From Prosthecomicrobium pneumaticum (lineage in GTDB: Bacteria; Pseudomonadota; Alphaproteobacteria; Rhizobiales; Kaistiaceae), in the NCBI RefSeq assembly GCF_014199915.1, contig NZ_JACHOO010000015.1, forward strand, positions 1-47,802: DNA of 47,802 nucleotides, in the 5' to 3' direction. The position numbers and the translations under genes were made by a program. The notes under the pieces were generated by a model that saw nothing but the letters and a program-made list of their open reading frames with translations, did not search any database and was not told the DNA's origin. Of this stretch, positions 26,571 through 35,132 are shown one piece after another. Every line of letters starts with the position of its first letter. Within the stretch, counting starts at the first letter, position 1.

Positions 26571-26789
26571 ATGACCGAGGAGGAGATCACCGCCATTCTC
26601 GGGCCCGTCGACGAGATCTTGATCGCGGAGATCAACCAGACGGGAGCGACGTCCGAAGAGCTGGCGGAAGCGTGGGCGTGGCTCAACGCCGATGAGGCGC
26701 TGATCAACGAGGGGCGGCCCCATCCCTCCGGACGCGTCGGCGCGCTTGTTGAAATTCTTGAATCGATCGAGCCCGATCCGGACGCGTAA
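26571..26789 (+). CDS. Small acidic hypothetical protein
   Basis: This 72-residue acidic protein (MTEEEITAILGPVDEILIAE) is predicted to be helical. I do not recognise a family. GGAGG precedes ATG with good spacing, and it is 98 bp after the glutaredoxin gene on the same strand, so it is probably the third gene of the redox operon. It has no cysteines and no membrane segment. Confidence 0.65.
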   Translation: MTEEEITAILGPVDEILIAEINQTGATSEELAEAWAWLNADEALINEGRPHPSGRVGALVEILESIEPDPDA

Positions 26790-26863
26790 CGCTCTCCAGT
26801 CTGGCCGAGCACATGGGCCTTCAGGGCTCGTCATCCACCGCTCTATGCCATGCCGGCCTTGCG

Positions 26864-27175
26864 TCAAGGAGGCAGACTGAAACCGTTCCCACGTTCACGG
26901 GCTTCGCGCTCGCGAATCTCCTGTGCAATCTCGAGACAGGCGAGCAATTCGACATAGCTAGGAGCGCTCCCCAGTGAGCTGAGGTGCAGGCAGCGCGTGC
27001 GATCCGCCGGCGAGAACTTAGGCCACGAAGCCTTCAATTGGTCGCTCGCCTCCCGCTCCCTGTCTAGACATATTCGTAGGTATTCCGGCTCTCGGAGAAG
27101 CTCGGCGATCCCGCGGCAGAAGGGTTCGGCACTAAAGTTCGGCACGGGTCCTCCCGCCAGCACGAGAAGCACCAT
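26864..27175 (-). CDS. Small secreted or periplasmic hypothetical protein
   Basis: This 103-residue protein starts with a hydrophobic segment (MVLLVLAGGPVPNFSAEPFC) that could be a signal or anchor, then has three further cysteines (RICLDRE, RTRCLHLSS, ELLACLEI) suitable for two disulfides in the periplasm. I chose ATG 27175 for its AAGGAG site; the frame reaches ATG 27202. The function is not known to me. The cysteine pattern and conserved-looking SLGSAPSYVELLACLEIA suggest a real family. Confidence 0.65.
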   Translation of the reverse strand: MVLLVLAGGPVPNFSAEPFCRGIAELLREPEYLRICLDREREASDQLKASWPKFSPADRTRCLHLSSLGSAPSYVELLACLEIAQEIREREARERGNGFSLPP

Positions 27176-27356
27176 GGCCGCTCCTTGCAAAGCAGACGGC
27201 ATGCTACTTCATCACCTCTATGGGCGAAGCCCTTTGACGCCGCGCGAAGAGATCAGGCGGGGTTCGTCCCCCCGCTCCACTTGCGGATTTTCTTGGGGCA
27301 GCTCGTGAAGGCGGCGCTGCTCCGATCCGCTCGACGGATGGCCATCCGCCGTCGCT

Positions 27357-27560
27357 TTGGCACAATTTGGTTTGGTGGTCCGGAGGACGAGGAAGCCTTT
27401 CCGGCCGTCGCGTGATCGCGTTGTCAAGCGCATCGAGGCCGCGGAGCGGATAGCAGACGGCTTCATCATTCCGGTCACCGCGAAGGAGAAACCACAACAG
27501 GATGAGGTCGTGGCCGTGGGTCAGCCCTTCCGGCCGTTTGCCAATAATCCTGGAGGCTAG
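27357..27560 (+). pseudogene. Fragment of groES (co-chaperonin)
   Basis: From about residue 13 this 67-codon frame reads [20 protein letters not shown] and [21 protein letters not shown], the N-terminal half of GroES (FRPLHDRVVV-x-RIE..GGIIIPDTAKEKP-x-EGEV-x-AVG). One residue is missing in the RVVV strand. After VAVG the similarity stops and the frame ends, so the mobile loop partner regions of the C-terminal half are absent. No groEL lies nearby. I read it as a decayed fragment. Confidence 0.75.
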
Positions 27561-27564
27561 CAAG

Positions 27565-27801
27565 ATGTTCACAGGGGCGGTTCTCTCCATGGCATTCGTC
27601 TCGCATATGAGCGTTGCCGCAGCATTTCCGTGGCTCGCGTTGCAGAGCATCGCGCTCAGAAGCCTGCAGACTGCTCCAGTTAAAGGTCAGTCCAATCCCG
27701 CGCTGCGCGTTCCGAATTGGGAGCGATCGGTGTCGGCAGCGGAAGTCGGATCTGATCCCGACGCGCTGATCAGGGAGCCGGAAAGCAGGAAGGCTGCGTA
27801 G
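27565..27801 (+). CDS. Small hypothetical protein with N-terminal hydrophobic segment
   Basis: This 78-residue frame has a very good ribosome site (GGAGG, 8 bases before ATG 27565) four bases after the groES-fragment stop. The first ~27 residues are hydrophobic (MFTGAVLSMAFVSHMSVAAA), compatible with a signal peptide. The remainder (ALRVPNWERSVSAAEVGSDP) is polar. I do not recognise it, and it may be a by-product of the decayed region. Confidence 0.35.
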   Translation: MFTGAVLSMAFVSHMSVAAAFPWLALQSIALRSLQTAPVKGQSNPALRVPNWERSVSAAEVGSDPDALIREPESRKAA

Positions 27802-28043
27802 GCGGCGCCAACGTTTCCCAGCTGCGCTCCGCGTCTTGCGATTATGGCAACGCGCCCGTGCCGTCATGCTGCCGGCTTTTCTCCGACTACCACCCGAAGC
27901 AACTCTGACGCGGCATGGTGAGCCTCGGCCCATCCCGACCTTTGTTTGCACGACCTCCATATCGTTCCCGCTGCTCACTCGTTGCATCGCTCTCGCGAAG
28001 CCTCACGTGGCTGCCGTGGGCATTCATCAACCGGTTGGCGATG
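27802..28043. other. Degenerate stretch before grpE
   Basis: I see no supported gene, repeat or operator in these 242 bp. Together with 27176-27564 it makes a poorly coding block of nearly 1 kb around the groES fragment. Confidence 0.4.
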
Positions 28044-28562
28044 TTAGCCATCAGATCGCATCGGCTTCGCTACTACCACTCTCGCTGGTCTCAGAAGGCG
28101 TCCATGGATAGTGAAGCCTTCTTCCAGGACCTGCGTGACAGTCCCTGGCGGGTGAGATTGGTCCGCAGATTCCATCAGCGCCTCATGCAGGGTTGGATCA
28201 AAGCGCTCTCCCAGGGCAGCGATCTTCTTGATTCCAAAGCGCTCGAGGGTCTGAAGAAAAAGGCGCAACGTTGTCGTGACGCCTTCTACCAACGCGTCAC
28301 TCACCTGGTTCTCCGTCCGCCTTTTCGCGTCGAGAACGCGCTGCAGATTGTCGAGAATCGGTAAGAGCTCGCGCGAGAATTCCGCTACGGCAAATTTGCG
28401 CGTCTCTTCCATGTCACGATCCGCCCGTCGCCGAACGTTCTCAGCTTCAGCCAACGCACGCAGCAGGCGATCTTGGAGCGACGCATTCTCCGCGAGCAAC
28501 GTTCCAATATCTACGGCCTCGGTTGCGACTACCTCATCTTCTTTGTTGTGTGGCGACGACAT
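28044..28562 (-). CDS. grpE: Nucleotide exchange factor GrpE
   Basis: This 172-residue GrpE has an N-terminal coiled coil (about 18-75; AENASLQDRLLRALAEAENV, RRRADRDMEETRKFAVAEFS), a four-helix part with LLPILDNLQRVLD, and the C-terminal beta domain (HEALMESADQSHPPGTVTQV, HGRLLRPARVVV). It releases ADP from DnaK. AGGAG precedes ATG 28562, and an operator copy lies 107 bp upstream. It is not next to dnaK, where only a remnant of another grpE remains. Confidence 0.95.
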   Translation of the reverse strand: MSSPHNKEDEVVATEAVDIGTLLAENASLQDRLLRALAEAENVRRRADRDMEETRKFAVAEFSRELLPILDNLQRVLDAKRRTENQVSDALVEGVTTTLRLFLQTLERFGIKKIAALGERFDPTLHEALMESADQSHPPGTVTQVLEEGFTIHGRLLRPARVVVAKPMRSDG

Positions 28563-28669
28563 GCTCGCTCCTGACCCATCTCATGAATCCCGATCCTCGG
28601 CGGCGTTCGTCAGCCGGCCTGAACAGACTGCCTTCGGCCGACCATTCGCACAGGCTAGGAACAGCCGCC

Positions 28670-28683
28670 CTGACAACCGTCAG
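28670..28683. promoter_or_regulatory. Candidate Crp/Fnr-type operator of grpE
   Basis: A perfect palindrome CTGAC-aacc-GTCAG lies 107 bp before the grpE start, in the 287-bp gap to psiE. Confidence 0.65.
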
Positions 28684-28849
28684 TTCAGCTGTAGGGGGCG
28701 CCTAGCCGAAGTGACGCACCGCGGATCGGCCGGCCGGTCCCATTACTCGTCCGAAGGCCCTGCAGACCCAGCCCGCGCGCTGTAGAAAGTCGGGGCGAAC
28801 CATCGAGACCGTGGCCAAGCTCGCGCTGGATATTCGATCTACGCGTGAA

Positions 28850-29356
28850 CTATGCGTGGTCGCGGATTTCGCGCGTGCCCCTTTCCGGAACGTCGATCTG
28901 GTCCTTGCGGTCTTGTTCGCGAACCAGCCAGTAAACGGCGCCTAAGGCAATAATGGCTGCAGCCAACGCCAAGACGTGGCTTGCTGTCGTTGTCGAAATA
29001 TCAATGATGATAAACTTTCGAATCACCGCCAGCATTGCGATCAGAACAACTGCGCGGACCTGTACAACGCTCTGCTGACGCCTGACCATTATCAAGATCG
29101 AATGCTTGAACTCCAGAGCGATAATAACGGTCAGAATCATTCCGAAGACGGTTTGAAACACCGCCGGATCTGTCGGGTCGAAACTTGACAGAATGAGGCT
29201 GAACAAGACTTTGGCGGCCAAATGCCAGACAGCAGAAGCGATGACGACGATGATCAGCCCAGTCAAAGCCAGCACGACCACCTGCTCGAACTTCTCGTAG
29301 GTGCTCGCCAAATGCCATTGCGCTGTGTTGATATCCAACCGTTCGAGCAATTTCAC
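28850..29356 (-). CDS. psiE: Phosphate-starvation-inducible membrane protein PsiE
   Basis: This 168-residue PsiE-family protein has four membrane segments (about residues 28-50, 67-88, 100-118 and 124-142; VVVLALTGLIIVVIASAV is the first) and a charged C-terminus. PsiE function is unknown, but it is a core gene of tLST islands. I prefer the GTG start at 29356, which has GGAGGGAG upstream; a GTG six codons earlier is the longer option. It follows cbpM by 54 bp and likely shares its transcript. Confidence 0.88.
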   Translation of the reverse strand: MKLLERLDINTAQWHLASTYEKFEQVVVLALTGLIIVVIASAVWHLAAKVLFSLILSSFDPTDPAVFQTVFGMILTVIIALEFKHSILIMVRRQQSVVQVRAVVLIAMLAVIRKFIIIDISTTTASHVLALAAAIIALGAVYWLVREQDRKDQIDVPERGTREIRDHA

Positions 29357-29410
29357 AACCCGCTCCCTCCGCACTTACGCGACAACACGATCTTCAGGGC
29401 GGCAAGCAGG

Positions 29411-29761
29411 TCACGGTTCGTCGTTCCCCTTCAGCAGAATGGGGCGCCGACTACGGACTTCCGCCAAGATGCGATGCTGCAGCTCGGTCGGCTGCACGCC
29501 GATCGCATCGCACAATTCGCGCAGTGTCCTGCGCAGACCATGCATCTGATCGATGAGGTCCAGGATGATTGCAACGCCCTCCTTATTGACGCCCAAGTCG
29601 TTGCGCAGGTCTTGGATCAGTTGCACACGTGAGACGTCCATTTCCGAGAAGGCCCGTCCCTGCTCGGTTCGCCGGGGGCGCAGCCACCCTTCCACAACCC
29701 ATGCCTCGACGGTCTCTTGACTGAGACTCACGCGCAGCACGAACTCGTCAAAATCGAGCAT
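29411..29761 (-). CDS. cbpM: Chaperone modulator CbpM-like protein
   Basis: This 116-residue protein has a MerR-like N-terminal winged helix (SQETVEAWVVEGWLRP) and a helical C-terminal part (LIQDLRNDLGVNKEGVAIIL, DLIDQMHGLRRTLREL), the pattern of CbpM, which binds the J-domain of CbpA and inhibits it. Its ATG directly follows the cbpA stop (TGAATG), so translation is coupled. The gene pair fixes the identity. Confidence 0.87.
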   Translation of the reverse strand: MLDFDEFVLRVSLSQETVEAWVVEGWLRPRRTEQGRAFSEMDVSRVQLIQDLRNDLGVNKEGVAIILDLIDQMHGLRRTLRELCDAIGVQPTELQHRILAEVRSRRPILLKGNDEP

Positions 29762-30673
29762 TCATACCCCCATGCCGCGACGCGGATCGTGCGTCTTGCC
29801 GGCGGCCCATCCTTGTACGAACCGCTCCAGCTCCGGGTCGGGCTTCTCCGGCAGAACGACTTTCAGCCTGACATATTCATCACCCCGCGTTCCGTTCCCC
29901 CGCGGGACGCCCTTGCCGCGCAGGCGCAGAACGGTCCCGGAATTGGAGCCTTGGGGAACCCTCATCGTCACCGGCCCAGCAGGCGTTGGAACTGAAATCT
30001 TGCCCCCCATGACGGCTTCGGTAAGCGAAATAGGAAGCTCCAGGTGGATGTCGTCCCCCTTGCGGGTGAAGATCGGATGAGGTTTGACGGTGATCTCGAT
30101 AAAGGCATCGCCGGGCGGGCCGCCGCCGACGCCGGCGCTTCCCTTGCCGGTGAGCCGCAGTACCTGCCCGTCGCGCGCGCCCGGCGGAACGGTCACGTCC
30201 ACCGTCGAGCCGTCGGCGAGGGTGACACGGCGCACCGCACCGTTGACGGCCTCCAGGAATTCCACCGGGAGGCGGTAATGCGCATCCTGCCCCCGCATTC
30301 TCAGGTTAAAGCGTCCGCCGCGACCGAAAATGCTGGAGAACAGGTCACCCTCGTCGCTGAAGTCCGAGAAACCCTCCGCCGTGGCGTAGGGATGCTCGCC
30401 GGCGCCCGCTCCGGCAAAATCCCGGTAGTAGCGCTGGCGCGGGCGCTCATGGCCCTCGGCGTCGATCTCTCCGCGATCGAAGCGCGCGCGCTTTTCGGGA
30501 TCGCTCAGCAGGTCATATGCCGCCGAGGCCGCCTTGAACTGCTCCTCGGCCTGCTTGTTGCCGGGATTGAGATCGGGGTGCAGCTTCTTTGCCAGCTTGC
30601 GGTAGGCCTTCTGGATTTCCTCCTGACTGGCCTCCTTCCTCACGCCCAGCACCCTGTAGGGATCTTCGCTCAA
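29762..30673 (-). CDS. cbpA: CbpA-type J-domain co-chaperone (DnaJ family)
   Basis: This 303-residue class B J-protein has a J-domain (1-70) with the HPD motif (KLHPDLNPG), a Gly/Phe-poor linker, and two C-terminal beta-barrel domains ([40 protein letters not shown]), with no zinc-finger repeats. It stimulates DnaK. The start is TTG at 30671-30673, preceded by CGGAG; an in-frame TGA lies directly upstream, so no longer start exists. Co-transcribed with cbpM and probably psiE. A weak operator copy lies 143 bp upstream. Confidence 0.93.
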   Translation of the reverse strand: MSEDPYRVLGVRKEASQEEIQKAYRKLAKKLHPDLNPGNKQAEEQFKAASAAYDLLSDPEKRARFDRGEIDAEGHERPRQRYYRDFAGAGAGEHPYATAEGFSDFSDEGDLFSSIFGRGGRFNLRMRGQDAHYRLPVEFLEAVNGAVRRVTLADGSTVDVTVPPGARDGQVLRLTGKGSAGVGGGPPGDAFIEITVKPHPIFTRKGDDIHLELPISLTEAVMGGKISVPTPAGPVTMRVPQGSNSGTVLRLRGKGVPRGNGTRGDEYVRLKVVLPEKPDPELERFVQGWAAGKTHDPRRGMGV

Positions 30674-30816
30674 TCAACACTCCGTCGCGGTTCGATAGAG
30701 ATCTATATTCTTGCCCTGAATATGAGGAGGCTACCGGGAAGCGCAAAACCTGGTCATCGGCGAGGCGAAGCCCGCCCTCATGATGAATCGCTTCGCCTAT
30801 TCAGGCGGCCACGACA

Positions 30817-30830
30817 ATGACGGTCGTCAA
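30817..30830. promoter_or_regulatory. Candidate Crp/Fnr-type operator of cbpA
   Basis: ATGAC-ggtc-GTCAA, a degenerate copy (TTGAC-gacc-GTCAT on the gene strand), lies 143 bp upstream of cbpA. It could also act on the divergent DUF5335 gene, 139 bp away. Confidence 0.45.
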
Positions 30831-30969
30831 TTCACGACCGATCTGCATCAGGCACAATGTGGTTAGCCCATAAATCACCGCGCGGCGTTTTCGGATTCCG
30901 CACGGAGGCGACACGTTGTGTCCTAGCCTCCTGGAGCACCACTCGCCATAACCACACAGGAGATTCCGC

Positions 30970-31335
30970 ATGTCCGTCCGACAACTCTCAAAGAGCGAAT
31001 GGCAATCGTACTGCGATCGCGTATCTAAAGGGTTGCAGGGAAAGCGTGCTCAGATCGAGGTCGCTGCACTACACTTGGGGGATCAAATCGCCACGAAGTG
31101 GGTTCCGATCTTTGGTATTAGCTATGATCCCAAAGACGATATCGTCGAAGTCGCCCTTGAGGGCCTGGATCACTTGATACATCGACCGCGCAGTGTGACT
31201 GTAGACGAAGGCACCACCGGCCTTTCCAGCGTTGAGGTCCTTGACGGCGAGGGGCGGAAGCAAATCGTCAAGCTCGCGGAGCCGCTCATGCTTCCGCCCC
31301 CGGCAAGTAACGTGGCCCCGACACCCAGCCCATAA
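30970..31335 (+). CDS. DUF5335 family protein
   Basis: This 121-residue protein matches the DUF5335 pattern: W-x3-CDRVSKGLQGKRAQIEVA, LGDQIATKWVPIFGISYDPK, then DDIVEVALEGLDHLI. Function is unknown; members are common in rhizobial stress and plasmid loci. AGGAG precedes ATG 30970 by seven bases. It is divergent from cbpA and convergent with the glycosidase gene. Confidence 0.82.
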   Translation: MSVRQLSKSEWQSYCDRVSKGLQGKRAQIEVAALHLGDQIATKWVPIFGISYDPKDDIVEVALEGLDHLIHRPRSVTVDEGTTGLSSVEVLDGEGRKQIVKLAEPLMLPPPASNVAPTPSP

Positions 31336-31366
31336 CTGATCGGCGCTCGGGCGCTGCCCGTCACGT

Positions 31367-33577
31367 TCACGTCGTCGTCACCACGCGGACCGGCCCTCGG
31401 CGCTGCTGCACGTCGACGACCACCTGCGAGCGGGACCTGCGCAGCGTGACGTCCGCCGAACCTCCATCGAGCACCAGATTGCGGATGGTGACCTCTTCGA
31501 GGAACGCCGGCAGGACCGGCTCGTCGAACCTGATCTGAATCCGCTCCGCATCGAAACCGAGCCCCAGGCAAGACTGGAGCATGAACAAGGGCGCTCCGGC
31601 CGCCCAGGCCTGCGGTGTACAGGCCACGGGATAGAAGGTCGGACCCCTGGTCTGCTGACGCGCGAAGCCGCAGAACAGCTCGGGCAGGCGCCGAAGATCG
31701 ATATAGGTCGATGCCGCGAACAGGCCTTCGAAAATCCGAGCCGCTTCACGCTTGAAGCCGTAGCGTACAAAGCCGGCGGCGATCAGGGCGTTGTCGTGAG
31801 GCCAGACCGAGCCGTTGTGATAGCTCATCGGATTGTAGCGCGCCTCGGTGGCGGCCACGGTGCGCACGCCCCAGCCGGAGAAAACCGCCGATCCCATCAG
31901 GCTCCGCACCACCGCTTCCGCGCGCTCCGGAAGCGCCAGGCCCGTCAGCAGGACATGCCCTGCATTGGAGCCGCGTACCCGGCAGGGCCGCTTGTCTCCG
32001 TCCAGCGCCATCACATAGGTGCCGAGTGACTCATCGAAGAAGCTTGCGTCGAAAGCAATCCTGATCGCTTCCGCCCGCCGCTCAAAGCCCTCGGCCTGCT
32101 CCGGACGCCCGGCAGCTCGCGCGATAGTGGCTGCCGCACGCCAAGCCCCGTACGCATAAGCCTGCACTTCCGCGAGCGCGATCGGTCCCGTGGCAAGGGA
32201 ACCATCGGCATGGAAGACCGAATCGTGGCTGTCCTTCCAGCCCTGGTTGACCAGGCCATCAGGATTGCGCCGGCCGTATTCGATGAAGCCGTCGCCGTCG
32301 CGGTCGCCGTGCCGGTCCATCCAGGACAGGGCCGCCTCGATATTCGGCCAGAGGCGATGCAGCGTGAAAGCGTCGCCCGTGCGCTCCAGATAGGCGCCGG
32401 CCAGCATGACGAAGAGCGGCGTCGAATCGATGCTGCCGTAATAGCGGCGGAACGGCACCTCCTTCAGTTCGGCCATCTCGCCGTAACGGACCTCGTGCAA
32501 GATCTTGCCAGGCTCGGCATCAGCCGTCGAATCGAAATCGGTCGCCTGGTTCGCCGCGAGATGAAGCAGGACGCCGCGCGCGATCGCCGGATCCAGCCAA
32601 AGGGTCTGCAGCCCCGTGATCAGGGCGTCGCGGCCGAAAACTGTGCTGAACCAGGGAATGCCAGCATAGGGAAAAGGTCCCTCCGGCGTGTCCGTGACCA
32701 GCATATTGAGGTCGGACACCGAGCGGCGCACCGCTTCGTTGAAGATTTCGTTCGAGGTTTCGACGGCCGCAGCCCGGGCCGACGACCGCCGCAGCGCAGC
32801 CCGCGCATCCCGCAGCGCCACGCCGAAGCCGCGCCGCAGCGGCCCGCCGCCGGCGCCGTCGCAGGCGATCTCGATCACCATCGTCCTGACCTGGCGCGGC
32901 GCGAGGTCGAGCACGAATGAAGCATGGCCGGCGCTGATCTCCTGTGGCGCGGGATCGAACCGGAGCGTCGTCGTCCGCCGACGGCCGTCGAGGCCGAGAT
33001 AGGCGAGGGTCACTCGATCGCCTTTCACCTCCGGAGGTTGCATGTCACCCCGGCGCTCACGCCGCGCCCCGCGCACCTCGAACAAGTCCGCGAAGTCTGC
33101 GGAGAAGGCGAGCTTCAGGGTGATCTGGTGCGGGCGCACGTCGAAATTGCGAATTGCCAGGCGCTCGTAGCACACCCCCTTCCACAGAAACCGGGATCGC
33201 CGCAGGTGCACGAGGTCGTGCTCGAGAACGATCCGCCCTTCATCGTCGCTGATGTCGGGGTTCGTGAGATCGCAGGTCAGCGTTGCATTGTCGTCGCGCA
33301 GCGTCGAGGAGAGCAGGAGGGGATGCTGGCCTTCGATCGTCAGATAGAGATGCGAAAGATACCGTGTGTCGCGGTGAAACACGCCCTCCGGGCTTCCCGG
33401 CCATGAGACCGCGTCACCGTTGTGATCGAACACGGCAAAGGTATCACCATGCTTGAGCGTTCGAGGCCGGCGATCCTGCAGCGACGTGGCCACCGGAATA
33501 AGAGACTGCGCGGTCGTGTCATCAGCACCAATTGGCACGAGGGCACGAGCAACCGCATCGACATTGACGTGCTTCAT
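31367..33577 (-). CDS. Amylo-alpha-1,6-glucosidase (glycogen-debranching-type)
   Basis: This 736-residue protein has an N-terminal GDE_N_bis-type domain (about 40-230; FAVFDHNGDAVSWPGSPEGV, FHRDTRYLSHLYL) and a GH-type (alpha/alpha)6 barrel (about 280-690; PFPYAGIPWFSTVFGRDALI, GWKDSHDSVFHADGS). Such enzymes remove alpha-1,6-linked glucose branches or act on related glucans. GGGGGAAGG precedes ATG 33577. It is 13 bp after the glycosyltransferase gene, so both act in one operon. In a stress island a role in storage glucan or compatible solute supply is plausible but not shown. Confidence 0.9.
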   Translation of the reverse strand: MKHVNVDAVARALVPIGADDTTAQSLIPVATSLQDRRPRTLKHGDTFAVFDHNGDAVSWPGSPEGVFHRDTRYLSHLYLTIEGQHPLLLSSTLRDDNATLTCDLTNPDISDDEGRIVLEHDLVHLRRSRFLWKGVCYERLAIRNFDVRPHQITLKLAFSADFADLFEVRGARRERRGDMQPPEVKGDRVTLAYLGLDGRRRTTTLRFDPAPQEISAGHASFVLDLAPRQVRTMVIEIACDGAGGGPLRRGFGVALRDARAALRRSSARAAAVETSNEIFNEAVRRSVSDLNMLVTDTPEGPFPYAGIPWFSTVFGRDALITGLQTLWLDPAIARGVLLHLAANQATDFDSTADAEPGKILHEVRYGEMAELKEVPFRRYYGSIDSTPLFVMLAGAYLERTGDAFTLHRLWPNIEAALSWMDRHGDRDGDGFIEYGRRNPDGLVNQGWKDSHDSVFHADGSLATGPIALAEVQAYAYGAWRAAATIARAAGRPEQAEGFERRAEAIRIAFDASFFDESLGTYVMALDGDKRPCRVRGSNAGHVLLTGLALPERAEAVVRSLMGSAVFSGWGVRTVAATEARYNPMSYHNGSVWPHDNALIAAGFVRYGFKREAARIFEGLFAASTYIDLRRLPELFCGFARQQTRGPTFYPVACTPQAWAAGAPLFMLQSCLGLGFDAERIQIRFDEPVLPAFLEEVTIRNLVLDGGSADVTLRRSRSQVVVDVQQRRGPVRVVTTT

Positions 33578-33590
33578 TGCCTTCCCCCGT

Positions 33591-34703
33591 TCAAGCGACC
33601 GCGCCTAGATCCATCTGCCCGGAGTTGCTCACGCCCGGTGCCGAAAGCCCGGCACTGCGCAAGATCACACGCCGCACGGAGGGTAGATTCCGATAGATGT
33701 CGACATACTCCCTGCCCATCCGCTCAACCGTGAATCGATCTTCAAAAGTCGCCCGGACCCTGGCGCGGTCCAGGCTGTCCACCCGCCGAACCGCATCGAT
33801 AGCCTCATCGAGATCGCGAACGACGAAGCCGGTCACGCCATCATCGATGACCTCCGGCACCGACCCGCAGCGGAAGGCGACGGTCGGCGTGCCGCAGGCC
33901 ATGGCTTCGATCATCACCAGGCCAAACGGTTCTGGCCAATCGATCGGGAACAGGAGCGCGCGGGCATTCCCGAGGAAATCCGCCTTTTGGCGCTCGTTGA
34001 TCTCACCAATAAATTCTACATTCCGGTGATTTGCCACCAGAGGACTGATGAACTCATCCCAATAAGCTTGGTCTGTCTTGTCGACCTTAGCGGCGATCTT
34101 GAGAGGAAGTCCGCTGCGCGCGGCGATCTCGATCGCCCGGTCCGGCCGCTTCTCCGGCGAAATCCGGCCGAGGAAGGCAAGATAGTCTCCCTTCGGCTTG
34201 GCCGTGAAGGGCAGAAGGTCTTGGGGCAGACCGTGATACACTGTGCCGGCCCAATTCACCGGCGGCATCGGGCGACGCTGCTCGTTGGAGATCGAGACCA
34301 AAGGATAGCGCCAGAACATCGAATAGAACGGCTTCAGATCCGCAAGGTCCAGCCGCCCGTGCAGCGTCGTGACGACCTTGTCGGAGAAACTGGCGAGCAT
34401 GGGATAGTGCAGGAGATCGATATGGAAATGCAGCACGTCGAAGTCATCGGCGCGCCGCCGGACCTCCTCCAGCATCATCATGTGGTAGGGAAGAGGATCG
34501 CTGACCGCAGGGTTGAGCCTTAGTGCGACATCACAGCATGGCACCAGCCGTGCGCTGGTCTTGGAGTCGCCGCTGGCAAACAGCGTGACGTCGTGTCCCT
34601 GCCGCACCAATTCCTCGGTCAGGTAGGCTACGATCCGTTCCGTCCCCCCATAGAGGCGGGGTGGGCAGCGTTCCGCGAGCGGGGCGATCTGGGCGATCTT
34701 CAT
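33591..34703 (-). CDS. Glycosyltransferase family 4
   Basis: This 370-residue GT-B retaining glycosyltransferase starts MKIAQIAPLAERCPPRLYGG, with Gly-Gly-Thr-Glu of the acceptor side, and has the donor-site E-x7-E motif in PEPFGLVMIEAMACGTP (about 270). The substrate cannot be told. ATG 34703 has GAGGAGG at good spacing; the frame is open 46 codons further without conservation. It is first in an operon with the debranching-type glycosidase. Confidence 0.9.
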   Translation of the reverse strand: MKIAQIAPLAERCPPRLYGGTERIVAYLTEELVRQGHDVTLFASGDSKTSARLVPCCDVALRLNPAVSDPLPYHMMMLEEVRRRADDFDVLHFHIDLLHYPMLASFSDKVVTTLHGRLDLADLKPFYSMFWRYPLVSISNEQRRPMPPVNWAGTVYHGLPQDLLPFTAKPKGDYLAFLGRISPEKRPDRAIEIAARSGLPLKIAAKVDKTDQAYWDEFISPLVANHRNVEFIGEINERQKADFLGNARALLFPIDWPEPFGLVMIEAMACGTPTVAFRCGSVPEVIDDGVTGFVVRDLDEAIDAVRRVDSLDRARVRATFEDRFTVERMGREYVDIYRNLPSVRRVILRSAGLSAPGVSNSGQMDLGAVA

Positions 34704-35132
34704 CGACAATACCTCCTCGATTGAGCAAAGTGTTGACAATGAGCCGCATCGGGAGAGGCCCGGTGCCACCCCGCAAGGCGTGGCTAGCCTCCACGATGTC
34801 CGAAGCCATCCGTCGCTTCCCAAGGACCGGCATGTCCGCATCCTCGGTTCGCGCGACTTGGAGATGGCGGCCGTCTGGCAGGACCCTCCTTCAGCAGTTG
34901 GTTGCGCGCGCAGTTTGGACCTGTGCGACGTACGAATTAGGAAGCGGTCGCGCCATGTTCAAGAAATCGCTCAGCTTTTGCCGCGGGCAGGCTGAACGCA
35001 ATCTTCGGGCGTGACGCACCGCTGCTTCCGTCGCGATCCAACCCGGCGCCAGACGAATACCCTTGGGAGACACTTTTTCGACAGGATCTTTGCAGGTTCA
35101 AAGTCCCGCCTTCCGGCCCGCGCGCGGGGCGG
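34704..35132. other. Gene-free stretch upstream of the glycosyltransferase
   Basis: These 429 bp hold no gene or operator palindrome that I can support. The promoter of the glycosyltransferase operon must be within or upstream of it. Confidence 0.4.
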
